Source: Pseudomonadaceae bacterium (GTDB lineage Bacteria; Pseudomonadota; Gammaproteobacteria; Pseudomonadales; Pseudomonadaceae). Taken from it: a stretch of 64,000 nucleotides of DNA. Shown one piece after another: positions 52,953 through 63,132 of the stretch (positions are counted from its first letter, which is position 1; every line of letters begins with the position of its first letter). A program made the position numbers and the translations under genes. The stretch spans positions 1 to 64,000 of the forward strand of contig JAUVZY010000002.1 in assembly GCA_030602315.1 (NCBI GenBank), given 5' to 3'. Under the pieces are notes generated by a model that was not told where the DNA came from, searched no databases, and was given only the letters and a program-made list of their open reading frames with translations.

Positions 52953-54380
52953 ATGAAGATTCTGCGCCCCACCCTGCTGGCACTCGCCTGCGCCCTGCCA
53001 CTCTGTGCCAGCGCCGACAACCTGCCATCACTCGGCGATGCCAGTTCGAGCATCGTCTCGCCTGATCAGGAATACCTGCTTGGACGCGCCTGGCTCGGCC
53101 TGCTGCGACGGCAGATCGCCCAGCTGTCAGACCCCCTGCTTAAGGATTACGTAGAAAGCAGCGTCTATCGGCTGGCTGAGACCAGCCAGGTGCAGGACCG
53201 CCGCTTCGAATTCGTGCTGCTCGACAGCCCGCAGCTGAACGCCTTTGCCGCACCGGGCGGCATCATCGGCATCAACGGCGGGCTGTTTCTGCACGCCCAT
53301 ACCGAAGCCGAATTCGCGTCGGTCATGGCCCACGAACTCGCTCACCTGTCGCAACGGCATTTCGCCCGGGGCCTGGAAGCGCAACAGCGACTGCAGCTGC
53401 CGATGATGGCCGCCATGCTGGCCGGGGTGATCGCGGCTGCCGCTGGTGCTGGCGACGCCGGCATTGCCGCGATCGCCTCGAGCCAGGCGGCGGCCATTCA
53501 GGCTCAGCGCGCGTATTCCAGACAGAACGAGCAGGAGGCCGATCGCATCGGTCTGACCAATCTGGCTCGGGCCGGCTATGACCCGCAGGCGATGCCGCAG
53601 ATGTTCGAACGCCTGATTCGCCAGTACCGCCATAACCATAAGCCGCCGGAGTTTCTGCTCACCCACCCGCTGTCCGAATCTCGCGTCGCGGATACGCGCA
53701 ACCGCGCCGAACAGCTACCAAGGGGAGCGGTCGATAGCACTCGCTACCAACTCATGCGTGCGCGGGTACAGTTGCAGTTCGAAAACACCCCCGGCCAAAG
53801 CGTCAAGCGCTTCCGGGCACTGCTGGAACAGGATCCGGAACAGGTGCCGGCCCGCTACGGGCTGGCCTTGGCACTGATGCGCGGCGGACAACTGGACGAG
53901 GCCCGCAAGGAACTGACGGCACTGCTGTCCAAGGCCCCGGACGACCTCGCCTACAACCTTGCCCTGGTGGAGCTGGATATCGCTGCGAACCGCCTGGAGC
54001 AGGCAAGCCACCGCTTGCAGCAGCTAACGCTGCTGTATCCGACCAGCTATCCGGTACAGCAGAGCAATATCGACCTGCAGGTCAAGCGCGGCGAGACTGG
54101 CAAAGCGGCCAAGGCCCTCGAGGGCCTGGCAGAGCGACGCAGCAAGGACCCGGACATCTGGTATCAACTGGCGGAGTTGCGCGGCCTGACCGGCGACCTG
54201 GTAGGCCTGCACCAGGCACGCGCAGAGTATTTCGCCCTGACCGGCGACTACGATCAGGCATTCGAGCAACTCGATTACGCCAAGCGCCGCTCGAGCAATT
54301 TCCAGACCGCCGCCCGGGTAGACGCCCGCCTGGATCAGCTACGCGAAGAAAAGCGCATCGTCGAGCAGATGTTGCGCTGA
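52953..54380 (+). CDS. bepA: M48 family zinc metalloprotease with TPR domain (BepA-like)
   Basis: A 475-residue periplasmic protein with signal peptide (cleavage near ASA, about 22). The metalloprotease motif is HELAH (His127-His131), with the third zinc ligand Glu in the RQNEQEADRIG segment. A C-terminal TPR array starts at about 275. BepA degrades or chaperones LptD and other misassembled outer membrane proteins. The ATG at 52953 is chosen by the signal peptide. Confidence 0.92.
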   Translation: MKILRPTLLALACALPLCASADNLPSLGDASSSIVSPDQEYLLGRAWLGLLRRQIAQLSDPLLKDYVESSVYRLAETSQVQDRRFEFVLLDSPQLNAFAAPGGIIGINGGLFLHAHTEAEFASVMAHELAHLSQRHFARGLEAQQRLQLPMMAAMLAGVIAAAAGAGDAGIAAIASSQAAAIQAQRAYSRQNEQEADRIGLTNLARAGYDPQAMPQMFERLIRQYRHNHKPPEFLLTHPLSESRVADTRNRAEQLPRGAVDSTRYQLMRARVQLQFENTPGQSVKRFRALLEQDPEQVPARYGLALALMRGGQLDEARKELTALLSKAPDDLAYNLALVELDIAANRLEQASHRLQQLTLLYPTSYPVQQSNIDLQVKRGETGKAAKALEGLAERRSKDPDIWYQLAELRGLTGDLVGLHQARAEYFALTGDYDQAFEQLDYAKRRSSNFQTAARVDARLDQLREEKRIVEQMLR

Positions 54381-54404
54381 CGCCGGCATGCGCCGGCAGC
54401 CACC

Positions 54405-55463
54405 TCAGGCGTTGCCGGCCACGCGCAAGCGCGCCTCACGGGTGAAATCGAGCATCCGCTTCAGCGGCCGCACCGCCCGCGGAACCAAGGCCGGATCGAC
54501 GCTGATTTCGTTGTGACCCTGGCGCAAGGTTTCCAGCGTGTTCTCCAGCGTGTTCATCGCCATCCACGGGCAATGAGCGCAGCTGCGACAAGTCGCGCCC
54601 TGCCCAGCCGTCGGCGCTTCGATGAAGCGCTTGTCCGGGCAAAGCTGCTGCATCTTGTAGAAAATCCCCCGATCGGTCGCAACGATGAACATCGGGTTGT
54701 GCAAGGTCTGCGCTGCCTTGATCAACTGGCTAGTCGAGCCAACCGCATCGGCCAGCTCGATCACCGCCTCCGGTGACTCGGGGTGTACCAGTACGGCAGC
54801 CTCCGGATGCAACGCCTTGAGATCGGCCAGTTGCTTGGCCTTGAACTCTTCGTGAACGATGCAAGCGCCATCCCAGAGCAGCATGTCCGCCCCAGTTTCG
54901 CGCTGGATATAGCGCCCCAGGTGCTGATCGGGCGCCCAGATGATCTTCTCGCCGTTATCCATCAGGCTTTCGACGATTTCCAGTGCGCAGCTGGAAGTGA
55001 CCACCCAGTCTGCACGGGCCTTCACCGCCGCCGAGGTATTGGCGTAGACCACCACGGTGCGCTCGGGATGCTGGTCGCAGAAAGCCGAGAACTCGTCTAC
55101 CGGGCAACCGAGATCCAGCGAGCAGGTCGCCTCGAGGGTCGGCATCAGCACGCGTTTTTCCGGACTGAGGATCTTCGCCGTTTCGCCCATGAAGCGAACG
55201 CCGGCTACGAGCAAGGTCTTGGCCGGGTGCTCGCTACCAAAACGCGCCATCTCCAGCGAATCAGCCACGCACCCTCCGGTCTCCTCAGCCAGCGCCTGGA
55301 TAACCGGATCGGTGTAGTAATGTGCCACCAGCACCGCATCCTGGCGCCGCAATTCAGCGGCAATTTCCCTGCGCAACTCGGCTTCCTGCACCGGGGTCAA
55401 TTGCCGCGCCTGAGAGGCCGCCAGATGAGCCTGGACCAGGATGCGTTCGGGAATCTGCGACAT
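54405..55463 (-). CDS. nadA: Quinolinate synthase NadA
   Basis: The 352-residue enzyme has [29 protein letters not shown] and [10 protein letters not shown]. One Cys of each of the last three segments would ligate the 4Fe-4S cluster. It condenses iminoaspartate and DHAP to quinolinate for NAD synthesis. The ATG at 55463 is the family start ([14 protein letters not shown]). It is convergent with bepA. Confidence 0.95.
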   Translation of the reverse strand: MSQIPERILVQAHLAASQARQLTPVQEAELRREIAAELRRQDAVLVAHYYTDPVIQALAEETGGCVADSLEMARFGSEHPAKTLLVAGVRFMGETAKILSPEKRVLMPTLEATCSLDLGCPVDEFSAFCDQHPERTVVVYANTSAAVKARADWVVTSSCALEIVESLMDNGEKIIWAPDQHLGRYIQRETGADMLLWDGACIVHEEFKAKQLADLKALHPEAAVLVHPESPEAVIELADAVGSTSQLIKAAQTLHNPMFIVATDRGIFYKMQQLCPDKRFIEAPTAGQGATCRSCAHCPWMAMNTLENTLETLRQGHNEISVDPALVPRAVRPLKRMLDFTREARLRVAGNA

Positions 55464-55582
55464 GTGAGGACCTGCCTGGATTGAGCGGGCGGCGATTATA
55501 CACCGCCAAAATGTTCGAATTGACTCGCGACACTGCGGCACCGAGGCCTGCAGCCGATATGGAGATGCCAGGCGCTAAAACA

Positions 55583-55618
55583 ACAAAGGGCCGACGATTG
55601 GTATCGTCAGCCCTTTGT
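55583..55618 (-). terminator. Intrinsic terminator after the CoA-transferase gene
   Basis: A 16-position stem, ACAAAGGGC.GACGAT against ATCGTC.GCCCTTTGT, has one mismatch and a TGGT loop. On the minus strand TTGTTTTAG follows. Confidence 0.88.
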
Positions 55619-55652
55619 CCGGACCGCGCCGCACGCGGCGCAGAGCGATCGC

Positions 55653-57146
55653 TTACTTGGCGAGCATGTGACCGCGCTCAGCCAGGTTCACGTGCCAGCT
55701 CAGTGCTTCGCCAATCACGTGCGGGGTGTGGCCACCCTTGGCGCACGCCTTGTCGAAGTACTCGTTCAGCGCAGCGCGATAGTCCGGGTGCACGCAGTTG
55801 TCGATGATCACGCGAGCGCGCTCGCGAGGAGCCAAGCCACGCAGGTCGGCCAGACCCTGCTCGGTGACCAGCACGTCCACGTCGTGCTCGGTGTGGTCAA
55901 CATGGCTGACCATCGGCACTACGGAGGAAATGCTGCCGCCCTTGGCGATGGACTTGGTCACGAATACGGCGATGTGGGCGTTACGAGCGAAGTCGCCCGA
56001 GCCACCGATGCCGTTCATCATGTGCGTGCCGCCCACATGGGTGGAGTTCACGTTGCCGTAGATGTCGAATTCCAGCGCGGTGTTGATACCGATGATGCCA
56101 AGGCGACGCACCAGCTCCGGATGGTTGGAGATCTCCTGCGGACGCAGAACCACCTTGTCCTTGTACTTCTCGAAGTTGCCGTAGACCTTGGCGCCGACTT
56201 CTTCGGAGAGGGTCATGGAGCAACCGGAGGCAAACTTCAGCTTGCCAGCATCCATCAGTGCAAAGGTGGAGTCCTGCAGCACTTCCGAGTACTGCACGAT
56301 GTCGGTGAACGGCGAATCGATCAGACCGCAGGTCACGGCGTTGGCGATGGTACCGATACCAACTTGCAGCGGCATCAGGCTATTGGTCAGACGACCTTCA
56401 GCGACTTCCTTCTTGAAGAAATCGATCAGGTGATTGGCGATAGCCTGGGTCTCGTCATCCGGCGGCAGCACGTTGGACGGAGAGTCGGGGATTTCGCAGA
56501 TCACGATGGCTGCGATTTTGGCCGGGTCACAGGGAATCGCCGGCACACCGATGCGCTGCTCGGGGCTGAGCAGCGGAACCGGGGTACGATCCGGACGCGG
56601 AGAGGGGATGTAGATATCGTGAGCACCTTCCAGGTTCAGACGATGGGTCAGGTTGATCTCGACGATCACCTTCTCCGCGTACTGCACCAGGTTGGCCGAG
56701 TTACCAACCGAAGTGCTGGGCACAATGTGGCCTTCTTCGGTGATGGCGACGGCTTCAACGATGGTCACTTCCGGCTTGCGCAGCTGACCGCTACGCATGG
56801 CTTCCATGGTGTCGGACAGGTGCTGGTCAGTGAACATGACCTTGCCGGCGTTGATCGCCTTGCGCAGGGTCGGGTCGGCCTGGAACGGCATGCGGCGCGC
56901 GAGCACGCCCGATTCGGTGAGCATTTTGTCCAGATCGTTACCGAGGCTGGCACCGGTTACCAGGGTGATGTGCACCGGTTCGCTCTTGCCACGCTCAGCC
57001 AGAGCCATCGGCACTGCCTTGGCCTCGCCCGCGCGGGTGAAGCCGCTCATACCAACAACCATGCCGTCTTTGATCAGGGATGCAGCTTCTGCAGCGCTGG
57101 TGATCTTGCTCTGCAGGGAAGCCAGCCGAATGCGGTCAGAATACAT
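55653..57146 (-). CDS. Acetyl-CoA hydrolase/succinyl-CoA:acetate CoA-transferase
   Basis: A 497-residue class I CoA-transferase of the Cat1/AarC/ScpC type. Seen are KDGMVVGMSGFTRAGEAKAVP near the N-terminus, YSEVLQDSTFALMDAG in the middle (its Glu is probably the catalytic one; inference) and HMMNGIGGSGDFARNA plus EQGLADLRGL toward the C-terminus. It exchanges CoA between succinate and acetate (or propionate), linking acetate use to the TCA cycle. The frame starts at 57146, close before a dyad and far from other genes on its strand. Confidence 0.9.
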   Translation of the reverse strand: MYSDRIRLASLQSKITSAAEAASLIKDGMVVGMSGFTRAGEAKAVPMALAERGKSEPVHITLVTGASLGNDLDKMLTESGVLARRMPFQADPTLRKAINAGKVMFTDQHLSDTMEAMRSGQLRKPEVTIVEAVAITEEGHIVPSTSVGNSANLVQYAEKVIVEINLTHRLNLEGAHDIYIPSPRPDRTPVPLLSPEQRIGVPAIPCDPAKIAAIVICEIPDSPSNVLPPDDETQAIANHLIDFFKKEVAEGRLTNSLMPLQVGIGTIANAVTCGLIDSPFTDIVQYSEVLQDSTFALMDAGKLKFASGCSMTLSEEVGAKVYGNFEKYKDKVVLRPQEISNHPELVRRLGIIGINTALEFDIYGNVNSTHVGGTHMMNGIGGSGDFARNAHIAVFVTKSIAKGGSISSVVPMVSHVDHTEHDVDVLVTEQGLADLRGLAPRERARVIIDNCVHPDYRAALNEYFDKACAKGGHTPHVIGEALSWHVNLAERGHMLAK

Positions 57147-57200
57147 AGGGGCCTCGGTACCACGTATGCGTTTTTTGGAGAGCCAGAGTCTAGACGCTAA

Positions 57201-57232
57201 CTACGACTTCGTTTGTAAGACAAAGGTCGTAG
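57201..57232. promoter_or_regulatory. 32-bp dyad upstream of the CoA-transferase gene
   Basis: CTACGAC (57201-57207) and GTCGTAG (57226-57232) enclose a second pair, TTTGT (57212-57216) and ACAAA (57220-57224). The dyad is centred about 70 bp upstream of the start codon. It has no T-run in the gene direction, so an operator is likelier than a terminator. The binding factor is unknown. Confidence 0.5.
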
Positions 57233-57281
57233 CTTTGCCCGCTCGGGCGCGAGACGGCGATCTTTACAGATCAACAGGCAT

Positions 57282-57313
57282 AAAAAAAGCCGGATACCTT
57301 GCGGATCCGGCTT
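57282..57313 (-). terminator. Intrinsic terminator after tRNA-Lys
   Basis: AAGCCGGAT and ATCCGGCTT pair around a 9-nt loop, followed on the minus strand by a run of seven T (57282-57288). Confidence 0.88.
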
Positions 57314-57324
57314 CTTTCGATGTC

Positions 57325-57400
57325 TGGTGGGTCGTGTAGGATTCGAACCTACGACCAATTGGTTAAAAGCCAACTGCTCTACCGACTGAGCTAACGACCC
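57325..57400 (-). tRNA. tRNA-Lys (anticodon TTT)
   Basis: The 76-nt gene has acceptor GGGTCGT/ACGACCC, discriminator A and encoded CCA. The anticodon loop is CTTTTAA with TTT, and the T arm is TAGGTTCGAATCCTA. Confidence 0.96.
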
Positions 57401-57454
57401 GACGCCGCGCATAATACTGATTTCTCTCGAAAAAACAACCCGCTGCGAAAAAAA

Positions 57455-58126
57455 TCAGAAATATCGGGTCGGATCGGCGACACCGGCCGCGGCAAAGCCC
57501 GCTGCACGCAAGCGACAACTGTCGCAGCGCCCGCAAGCGCGACCGTCATCATCAGCCTGATAACAGGAGACGGTCAGCCCGTAATCAACGCCGTTCGCCA
57601 CGCCCAGGGCGATGATCTGTGCCTTGCTGAGGCTCTGCAGCGGCGCCCGCACACGAAAGCCACGACCCTCGACGCCCTCGCGAGTTGCCAGGTTCGCCAT
57701 GCGCTCGAACGCCTCGATGAATTCGGGACGGCAATCAGGATAGCCGGAGTAATCCACGGCATTCACGCCAATGAAAATGTCCCGGGCGCCCAACACCTCG
57801 GCCCAGCCAAGCGCCAGCGCCAGAAATACCGTGTTGCGCGCCGGCACATAGGTCACAGGAATACCATCGCTCGGGCTTTCAGGCACGGCAATGGAAAGAT
57901 CGGTGAGCGCAGAGCCGCCAATACCGTCCAGATCGAGGCCGATCACCTTGTGCTCGATCGCTCCGAGCTGCTCGGCCACGCGCTCGGCCGCCTGCAATTC
58001 GGCTCGATGGCGCTGGCCATAATTGAAACTCATGCTGTAGCAATCGAGCCCTTCGGCCCGCGCCAACGCCAGAACTGTCGCCGAATCCAGGCCACCAGAC
58101 AGCAGAATGACCGCCTTCTCGTTCAT
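57455..58126 (-). CDS. queC: 7-cyano-7-deazaguanine synthase QueC
   Basis: The 223-residue enzyme has the PP-loop SGGLDS (10-15) and a C-terminal zinc site from the four Cys in [18 protein letters not shown]. It converts CDG to preQ0 with ammonia and ATP in queuosine synthesis. AAGGAG lies about 8 nt before the ATG at 58126. It follows queE by 25 bp in one operon. Confidence 0.95.
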   Translation of the reverse strand: MNEKAVILLSGGLDSATVLALARAEGLDCYSMSFNYGQRHRAELQAAERVAEQLGAIEHKVIGLDLDGIGGSALTDLSIAVPESPSDGIPVTYVPARNTVFLALALGWAEVLGARDIFIGVNAVDYSGYPDCRPEFIEAFERMANLATREGVEGRGFRVRAPLQSLSKAQIIALGVANGVDYGLTVSCYQADDDGRACGRCDSCRLRAAGFAAAGVADPTRYF

Positions 58127-58151
58127 ATCGAAGCTCCTTGGAACCCGGGGA

Positions 58152-58799
58152 TCAATGGCCCGGCTCGTCATTCCACAACAGCTTGTGTAGCTGCAACTGA
58201 AAGCGCACCGCCAGATTGTCCTCGACGATCCAGTCTGCCAGCGCACGGGCCGAGATCTGGCCATGACTGGGCGACATCAGCACTTCGCCGACCCGCTCAT
58301 CGAGCCGGTGCTGAAGGATCTTGGAGCAGGCCCACTCGTAGTCCTCGCGCGAACAGATCACGAACTTGAGCTGATCATTGGCCGTCAGATGTTCGATGTT
58401 CTCGTAACGGTTGCGCTGCACCTCGCCCGAGCCAGGCGTTTTCAGATCCACCACGCGACTGACGCGCCGATCGACCGCAGAAATATCCAGCGCACCACTG
58501 GTTTCCAGCGAGACCTCGTACCCGGCATCACACAGGCGGGCGAGCAGCGGCAAGCAATTGGGCTGCGCCAGCGGCTCCCCACCGGTCACGCAAACAAACC
58601 TGGGCTGATAGGCAGCCACGGCTTCGACGATGCGATCGAGCGTCCAAAGCTCACCGCCAGTGAAGGCATAGGCGGTATCGCAATACTGGCAGCGCAGTGG
58701 GCAGCCGGTCAGACGGACGAACGTGGTGGGAAGACCGCTGGTGCGGGTTTCACCCTGGAGCGAATGGAAAATCTCGGTGATTCTGAGGGTATCGTGCAT
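58152..58799 (-). CDS. queE: 7-carboxy-7-deazaguanine synthase QueE
   Basis: A 215-residue radical SAM enzyme with CPLRCQYC (Cys33, Cys37, Cys40) as the 4Fe-4S motif and TGGEPLAQ for SAM binding. It contracts CPH4 to CDG. The start at 58799 gives [17 protein letters not shown], the normal N-terminus. An ATG at 58832 has a better GGAGG but adds 11 unconserved residues. Confidence 0.92.
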   Translation of the reverse strand: MHDTLRITEIFHSLQGETRTSGLPTTFVRLTGCPLRCQYCDTAYAFTGGELWTLDRIVEAVAAYQPRFVCVTGGEPLAQPNCLPLLARLCDAGYEVSLETSGALDISAVDRRVSRVVDLKTPGSGEVQRNRYENIEHLTANDQLKFVICSREDYEWACSKILQHRLDERVGEVLMSPSHGQISARALADWIVEDNLAVRFQLQLHKLLWNDEPGH

Positions 58800-58870
58800 G
58801 AAGGCCACGGGCGTGACGGCGAAACAGGCCATCCGCCTCCGCTGCTGATTGAGGGGCGGAGATTCTAAAC

Positions 58871-58898
58871 GAAGAAGCCCGCGTATGCGGGCTTCTTC
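58871..58898. terminator. Bidirectional hairpin between queE and cpoB
   Basis: GAAGAAGCCCGC and GCGGGCTTCTTC form a perfect 12-bp stem with loop GTAT. It follows the cpoB stop on the minus strand. Confidence 0.85.
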
Positions 58899-58916
58899 GA
58901 ACGATCCTGGCGATGA

Positions 58917-59714
58917 TCAGCGCTGCAGCTGACGCCTGGCCAACTGAGCGGCCGAGCTGTTCGGATACTGCTGTACCACCTGGCGCAGGATTCCCTGCGC
59001 CTTGTCCGCATTACCCAAGCGCTGCTCGACGTCAGCAAGCTTGTACAGCGAATCAGGCACCTTCGGATGATCGGGATAGGCCTGACCGACACGCGCGAAC
59101 GCCTGTCCAGCCGACTGCAGGTCGCCCTTTGCCAGGTTGACCTCACCGAGCCAATACTGCGCGTTACCGGCGTACTGGCTATTGGGGTAACGACGCAAAA
59201 ACGCAGTGAACGCCTGACTGGCCTTATCAAAATCCTTGGCCTTGATCAGGTCGAAAGCGGCGTCGTAGTAAAGCTTTTCCTTGGCAGGATCACCCGGCTC
59301 GGCAGCAGCGGCTGCCGCGGGGGGCTGATTGGCCACACTGGCAGACGCGCTGGCAGCAGGTGCCGCGCCGCTGCCTGAGGCACCGACGGAAAGACGACCG
59401 TCGAGGTCCTTGTAGCGCTCGAGCGCCTCGCGCTCAAGCCGCTGAATCTGGTTCTGTTGTTCTTCGAGCATGCCGCGCAGCTGGGCGATCTCGCCCTGCA
59501 TCTGCTGAAGCTGCATGAACAACATGGCTTCCGCCGAAGCAGGGCCTGCGGCCACTGCTCCGGCGGGAGCTCCGCCTGCCCCCTGGCTTGGTGCCGAATA
59601 GCCGGGATTGCTCTCGTATTCGGTACGCGTGCTGTCGAACACCGGGGCCTGAGCCAGGCTCAGACTCGGGAGCGCGCATGCCAACAAGGCCAGAGAGAGA
59701 CGGGACTTGCGCAT
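58917..59714 (-). CDS. cpoB: Cell division coordinator CpoB (YbgF)
   Basis: A 265-residue periplasmic protein with signal peptide (cleavage after LAQA, about 22), a Gly/Ala-rich stretch, a trimerising coiled coil at about 66-103 (MQLQQMQGEIAQLRGMLEEQ) and three TPR units from about 145 to the end. CpoB links PBP1B function with Tol energy during septation. It ends the tol-pal operon, 5 bp after pal. Confidence 0.93.
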   Translation of the reverse strand: MRKSRLSLALLACALPSLSLAQAPVFDSTRTEYESNPGYSAPSQGAGGAPAGAVAAGPASAEAMLFMQLQQMQGEIAQLRGMLEEQQNQIQRLEREALERYKDLDGRLSVGASGSGAAPAASASASVANQPPAAAAAAEPGDPAKEKLYYDAAFDLIKAKDFDKASQAFTAFLRRYPNSQYAGNAQYWLGEVNLAKGDLQSAGQAFARVGQAYPDHPKVPDSLYKLADVEQRLGNADKAQGILRQVVQQYPNSSAAQLARRQLQR

Positions 59715-59719
59715 GATGC

Positions 59720-60226
59720 TTACTTACGCAGCTCTACGCGACGGTTCTGAGCCCAGCTCTGCTCGTCGCTACCCAGGGCAACCGGACGCTCTTCGCCGTA
59801 GGAAACCAGCTCCAGCTGAGCCGGGGAAACGCCCTGCAGCACCAGGTAACGCTGAACGGCCTTGGCACGACGCTCGCCCAGAGCCATGTTGTATTCACGG
59901 GTGCCGCGCTCGTCAGCGTGACCTTCCAGAACGACGCGAGCGCCGTTACCTTTCAGATCCTTGGCGTGTACGTCCAGAGCGCGCATGGCTTCCGGCTTCA
60001 GGTCGGAACTGTCGTACTCGAAGTAGAAGGTGGTGATAGCGCGCAGAGCGGCTTCTTCGCTCAGGCTGCCATCGATGGCACCAGCGTTGGCACCGTAGCC
60101 AGCATTCGGGTCGATACCTGCGCCTGCACCTTCACCGGAAGCATCGCCGCCCTTGGAAGAACAGCCAGCAGCCACGGCCAAGGCGAGAGCCAGCGCAGCA
60201 AACTTACCGAATTTCAGCATTTCCAT
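59720..60226 (-). CDS. pal: Peptidoglycan-associated lipoprotein Pal (OprL)
   Basis: A 168-residue outer membrane lipoprotein. It begins [15 protein letters not shown] and has the lipobox AAGC (Cys22). The C-terminal OmpA-like domain contains [14 protein letters not shown] for diaminopimelate binding. It starts like P. aeruginosa OprL, which supports the ATG at 60226 over the one two codons later. It binds TolB and peptidoglycan. Confidence 0.96.
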   Translation of the reverse strand: MEMLKFGKFAALALALAVAAGCSSKGGDASGEGAGAGIDPNAGYGANAGAIDGSLSEEAALRAITTFYFEYDSSDLKPEAMRALDVHAKDLKGNGARVVLEGHADERGTREYNMALGERRAKAVQRYLVLQGVSPAQLELVSYGEERPVALGSDEQSWAQNRRVELRK

Positions 60227-60279
60227 GATTTACCCCAGGGTGTGTTTTTGTTGCGTTAGTGGAAAAAAGGATAGACCGG

Positions 60280-61578
60280 TCAGTTCAGGAATGGGGACCA
60301 GGACGGCTCACGGATCTCGCCTTGGACAGCCGGTAGAGGAACTCTCACGCGTCCATTCGTAGACACGAGCATCAGAACCCCGCGCCCCTGCTGATGGGTC
60401 GCGTAGATTAGCATGGTGCCGTTAGGCGCAACAGTGGGCGACTCGTCCAGACTGGTCTGCGAAAGTATCCGCAGATTGCCGCGCTGCAGGTCCTGCGCGG
60501 CGACGCGGAACACGGTATAGCCATCCTGGCGATGGATCATTACCAGGGTCTTTTCATCCGCCGACAGTTTCGGATTGGCATTGTAGTTGCCCACGAACGT
60601 CACCCGATCCACCGCGCCACTCGCCACGTTCAGCCGATAGATCTGCGGCTTGCCGGCACGATCGGAGGTGAAATAGATGGTCTGCCCGTCGCGCCCCCAG
60701 AAAGGCTCGGTGTCGATCGCCATGTGGTTGGTTACGCGCCGCATCTGGCGAGAGGCGAGATCCATGACATAGATCTCCGGATTGCCGTCCTTGGAAAGAA
60801 CGAACGCCAGGCGATTACCATCCGGCGACCAGGCAGGCGCGCCATTGAGGCCTTCGAAGTTGGTCAGCTGCTCGCGACGCCCGGTATCGATGTACTGGAT
60901 GAAGATGCGCGGACGCTTCTGCTCGAACGATACATAAGCGATACGGCGTCCATCCGGTGCGAAGCTCGGTGACAGGATCGGCTCGCGCGATTGCAGCAGC
61001 GTCACCGCACGCGCACCGTCGTAATCGGAGCGCTGCAGCGTGTAGCGCACGTTTTGCGGCGAGAAGCGCTCGGCCGTCACGTAGAGCAGCTTCGTCTGGA
61101 ACGCACCGCGAACGCCGGTGAGCTTCTCGAACGCTTGATCGGCGATGTGATGCGCCATGTCCCGCAGCTGATCGGTGCCACCGGCGACGTTGCCGCTCAT
61201 GACCTGCTGCTCGGTGGTGACGTTGAACAGTTGGTACTCGATCTGCAGGCGTCCCGCGCTCGGCACAATGCGACCAACCAGCAGGTACTGGGCGCCCAGC
61301 GCCTTCCAGTCGCGATAGATGACCTCTTCGCCGCGGGTCGGCAGGCTGATCATGTTCTGCCGATTGATCGGCTCGAACATCCCGGAATTGCGCAAGTCGT
61401 TGCCAACGATCTGGGCGATGTCTTCGGGCAGTACCGTGCCGCCTTGCCAGCCGAACGGAACCACGGCGATCGGGGTCGCACGATCGGTACCCGAGGTGAC
61501 CACCAGCGGGTCCGCAGCGAACAGCGGAGCGCCGACGACCAACATCGCGACGAGGATGATTCGCTTGAAGATACTCAC
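60280..61578 (-). CDS. tolB: Tol-Pal system protein TolB
   Basis: The 432-residue periplasmic protein has a signal peptide (cleavage after LFA, 21). The N-terminal alpha/beta domain is followed by a six-blade beta-propeller with repeated SPDG and W-SPDGNR motifs. It shuttles between Pal and TolA. It starts with GTG at 61578, overlapping the tolA stop (GTGA). Confidence 0.95.
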   Translation of the reverse strand: MSIFKRIILVAMLVVGAPLFAADPLVVTSGTDRATPIAVVPFGWQGGTVLPEDIAQIVGNDLRNSGMFEPINRQNMISLPTRGEEVIYRDWKALGAQYLLVGRIVPSAGRLQIEYQLFNVTTEQQVMSGNVAGGTDQLRDMAHHIADQAFEKLTGVRGAFQTKLLYVTAERFSPQNVRYTLQRSDYDGARAVTLLQSREPILSPSFAPDGRRIAYVSFEQKRPRIFIQYIDTGRREQLTNFEGLNGAPAWSPDGNRLAFVLSKDGNPEIYVMDLASRQMRRVTNHMAIDTEPFWGRDGQTIYFTSDRAGKPQIYRLNVASGAVDRVTFVGNYNANPKLSADEKTLVMIHRQDGYTVFRVAAQDLQRGNLRILSQTSLDESPTVAPNGTMLIYATHQQGRGVLMLVSTNGRVRVPLPAVQGEIREPSWSPFLN

Positions 61579-62603
61579 AGACCAAGATCCTCCGGTTTGA
61601 AAATGATGCGGCGTTGACGATACAGGCGATCGAAGGTTGCACGATCGAGCTGCTGCATCTCGGGGATGCGTCCCACGTTACGCACAGCGGCCACCGCCGA
61701 ATTATCGAACGGCTGATCACCACTGGAACGAGTCACCGAAGCGTTGGCAATTGTGCCGTCCGGCAGCATCTGAATCAGCACTTCGACGCTCATGCCGTTG
61801 CGTGCCGAGGGCGGACGCCGCCATTGCTGGCTGACCAGATTGATAATGAGATCATCGAGGCTGCCGGCAACCTGATCGCCCACGGTATCAGCCAGCGCCT
61901 GCTGCCGCTGGGTGGTGTCGGACAGCAGCTCGGCCAGGGCCTGCGCCTTGCGCTCCTCCTCGGCCTTGCGAGCGGCATCGGCGGCCGCCTTTTTCTTGGC
62001 AGCCTCGTCGGCGGCCTTCTTCTTCGCCGCTTCCTCCGCAGCCTTTTTCTTGGCAGCTTCTTCTGCAGCCTTTTTCTTGGCTGCCTCATCGGCGGCTTTC
62101 TTCTTGGCTGCCTCTTCAGCGGCCTTTTTCTTGGCCTCTTCTTCGGCTTTCTTTTTCGCAAGTTCCGCCTGACGCTTCTGCTCGGCGGCCTTTGCCTCGG
62201 CCTCGGCCTTCGCCTTCGCCGCCTCCTTCTGCTTCTGATCCTCGGCGGCCTTGCGCGCTGCTTCGGCCTTTCGAGCTTCCTCGGCCTTCTTTTGTTCCGC
62301 CGCCTTGGCCGCCAGCGCCTGGCGCTCCTGCTCGCGCTTGGTCTGCTCGAGTTGCTCGACCTCGTATTGCGGCGCGGAAGTCTTCTTCGCCTCGCCAGCC
62401 AGCTTCTGGTTGGTCTGGGTAGTCGCCTGGCTCTGCGAGTTCAACTGATAGAGCGTTGCCTGCACGATCGGACGCGACGGTGGCAATTCCGGCGTCATGG
62501 CGAAACTCACGAACAGCATGGCGAAAATCAGCACATGCAGGCCTACCGCAAATACGACAGGCCAGAACAGGTTTTCCGAAGACGAGCGCTCGCGCTGGAA
62601 CAT
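61575..62603 (-). CDS. tolA: Tol-Pal system protein TolA
   Basis: A 342-residue protein with one membrane helix (about 13-36), a long Ala/Lys/Glu helical domain II (about 65-225) and a globular domain III for TolB. Domain II holds six near-identical 9-residue units, KKKAA(E/D)EAA, at 158-211. It couples the TolQR motor to the outer membrane. The ATG shares its A with the tolR stop (TGATG). Confidence 0.94.
   Translation of the reverse strand: MFQRERSSSENLFWPVVFAVGLHVLIFAMLFVSFAMTPELPPSRPIVQATLYQLNSQSQATTQTNQKLAGEAKKTSAPQYEVEQLEQTKREQERQALAAKAAEQKKAEEARKAEAARKAAEDQKQKEAAKAKAEAEAKAAEQKRQAELAKKKAEEEAKKKAAEEAAKKKAADEAAKKKAAEEAAKKKAAEEAAKKKAADEAAKKKAAADAARKAEEERKAQALAELLSDTTQRQQALADTVGDQVAGSLDDLIINLVSQQWRRPPSARNGMSVEVLIQMLPDGTIANASVTRSSGDQPFDNSAVAAVRNVGRIPEMQQLDRATFDRLYRQRRIIFKPEDLGL
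61971..62132 (-). repeat. 27-bp coding tandem repeat in tolA
   Basis: Six consecutive 27-bp units encode KKKAAEEAA or KKKAADEAA. Unit identity is high at DNA level (for example GCTGCCAAGAAAAAGGC-type blocks), so slippage is likely to vary copy number between strains without breaking the helix or the frame. Confidence 0.85.
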
Positions 62604-63055
62604 CAGGGCGCCTCGGTGATCAGACCGACATTGCCGACCTGAGCCTGCTGCAGACCGCCCATCACCGCCATGACCGCGCCGTAGTCGACCGACTTGTCAG
62701 CCCGCACCAGCACCTGAACCGGCTTACCCTGCTCGCGGTTCTGCGCGACGATGCCACGCACCGCCTGTACCAGCGCGCCAAGCTCGACGGCGGTTTCATC
62801 GGCCTTGGCCGTATCGACTTCGGTGCCCAGGCTCCAATAGTAGGTGCGGTCGGCCTTGATCGAGATAGTGAGAATCCGGGAGTCGTTATCCTGCGGCAGC
62901 ACTTCCGAGCTGACCTTGGGCAACTCCACCTTCACGCCCTGGTTGAGCATTGGCGCGGTCACCATGAAGATCACCAGCAGTACCAACATCACGTCGATGT
63001 AGGGCACCACGTTCATCTCGGCGACCGGCTTGCGTCTGTTGCGAATTCGAGCCAT
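62603..63055 (-). CDS. tolR: Tol-Pal system protein TolR
   Basis: A 150-residue inner membrane protein of the ExbD family. Its single helix begins with the essential Asp in VVPYIDVMLVLLVIFMVTAPM. The periplasmic domain follows. The ATG at 63055 (MARIRNRRKP) is the family start; a longer frame to 63085 is not needed. Confidence 0.95.
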   Translation of the reverse strand: MARIRNRRKPVAEMNVVPYIDVMLVLLVIFMVTAPMLNQGVKVELPKVSSEVLPQDNDSRILTISIKADRTYYWSLGTEVDTAKADETAVELGALVQAVRGIVAQNREQGKPVQVLVRADKSVDYGAVMAVMGGLQQAQVGNVGLITEAP

Positions 63056-63132
63056 AGCAGAACCTGATAATTGCGCACCGCCCACTGCGGCCTAGCGCGC
63101 CCCCTGCCTCAGGACAGGGAGCACTTGCGTCA

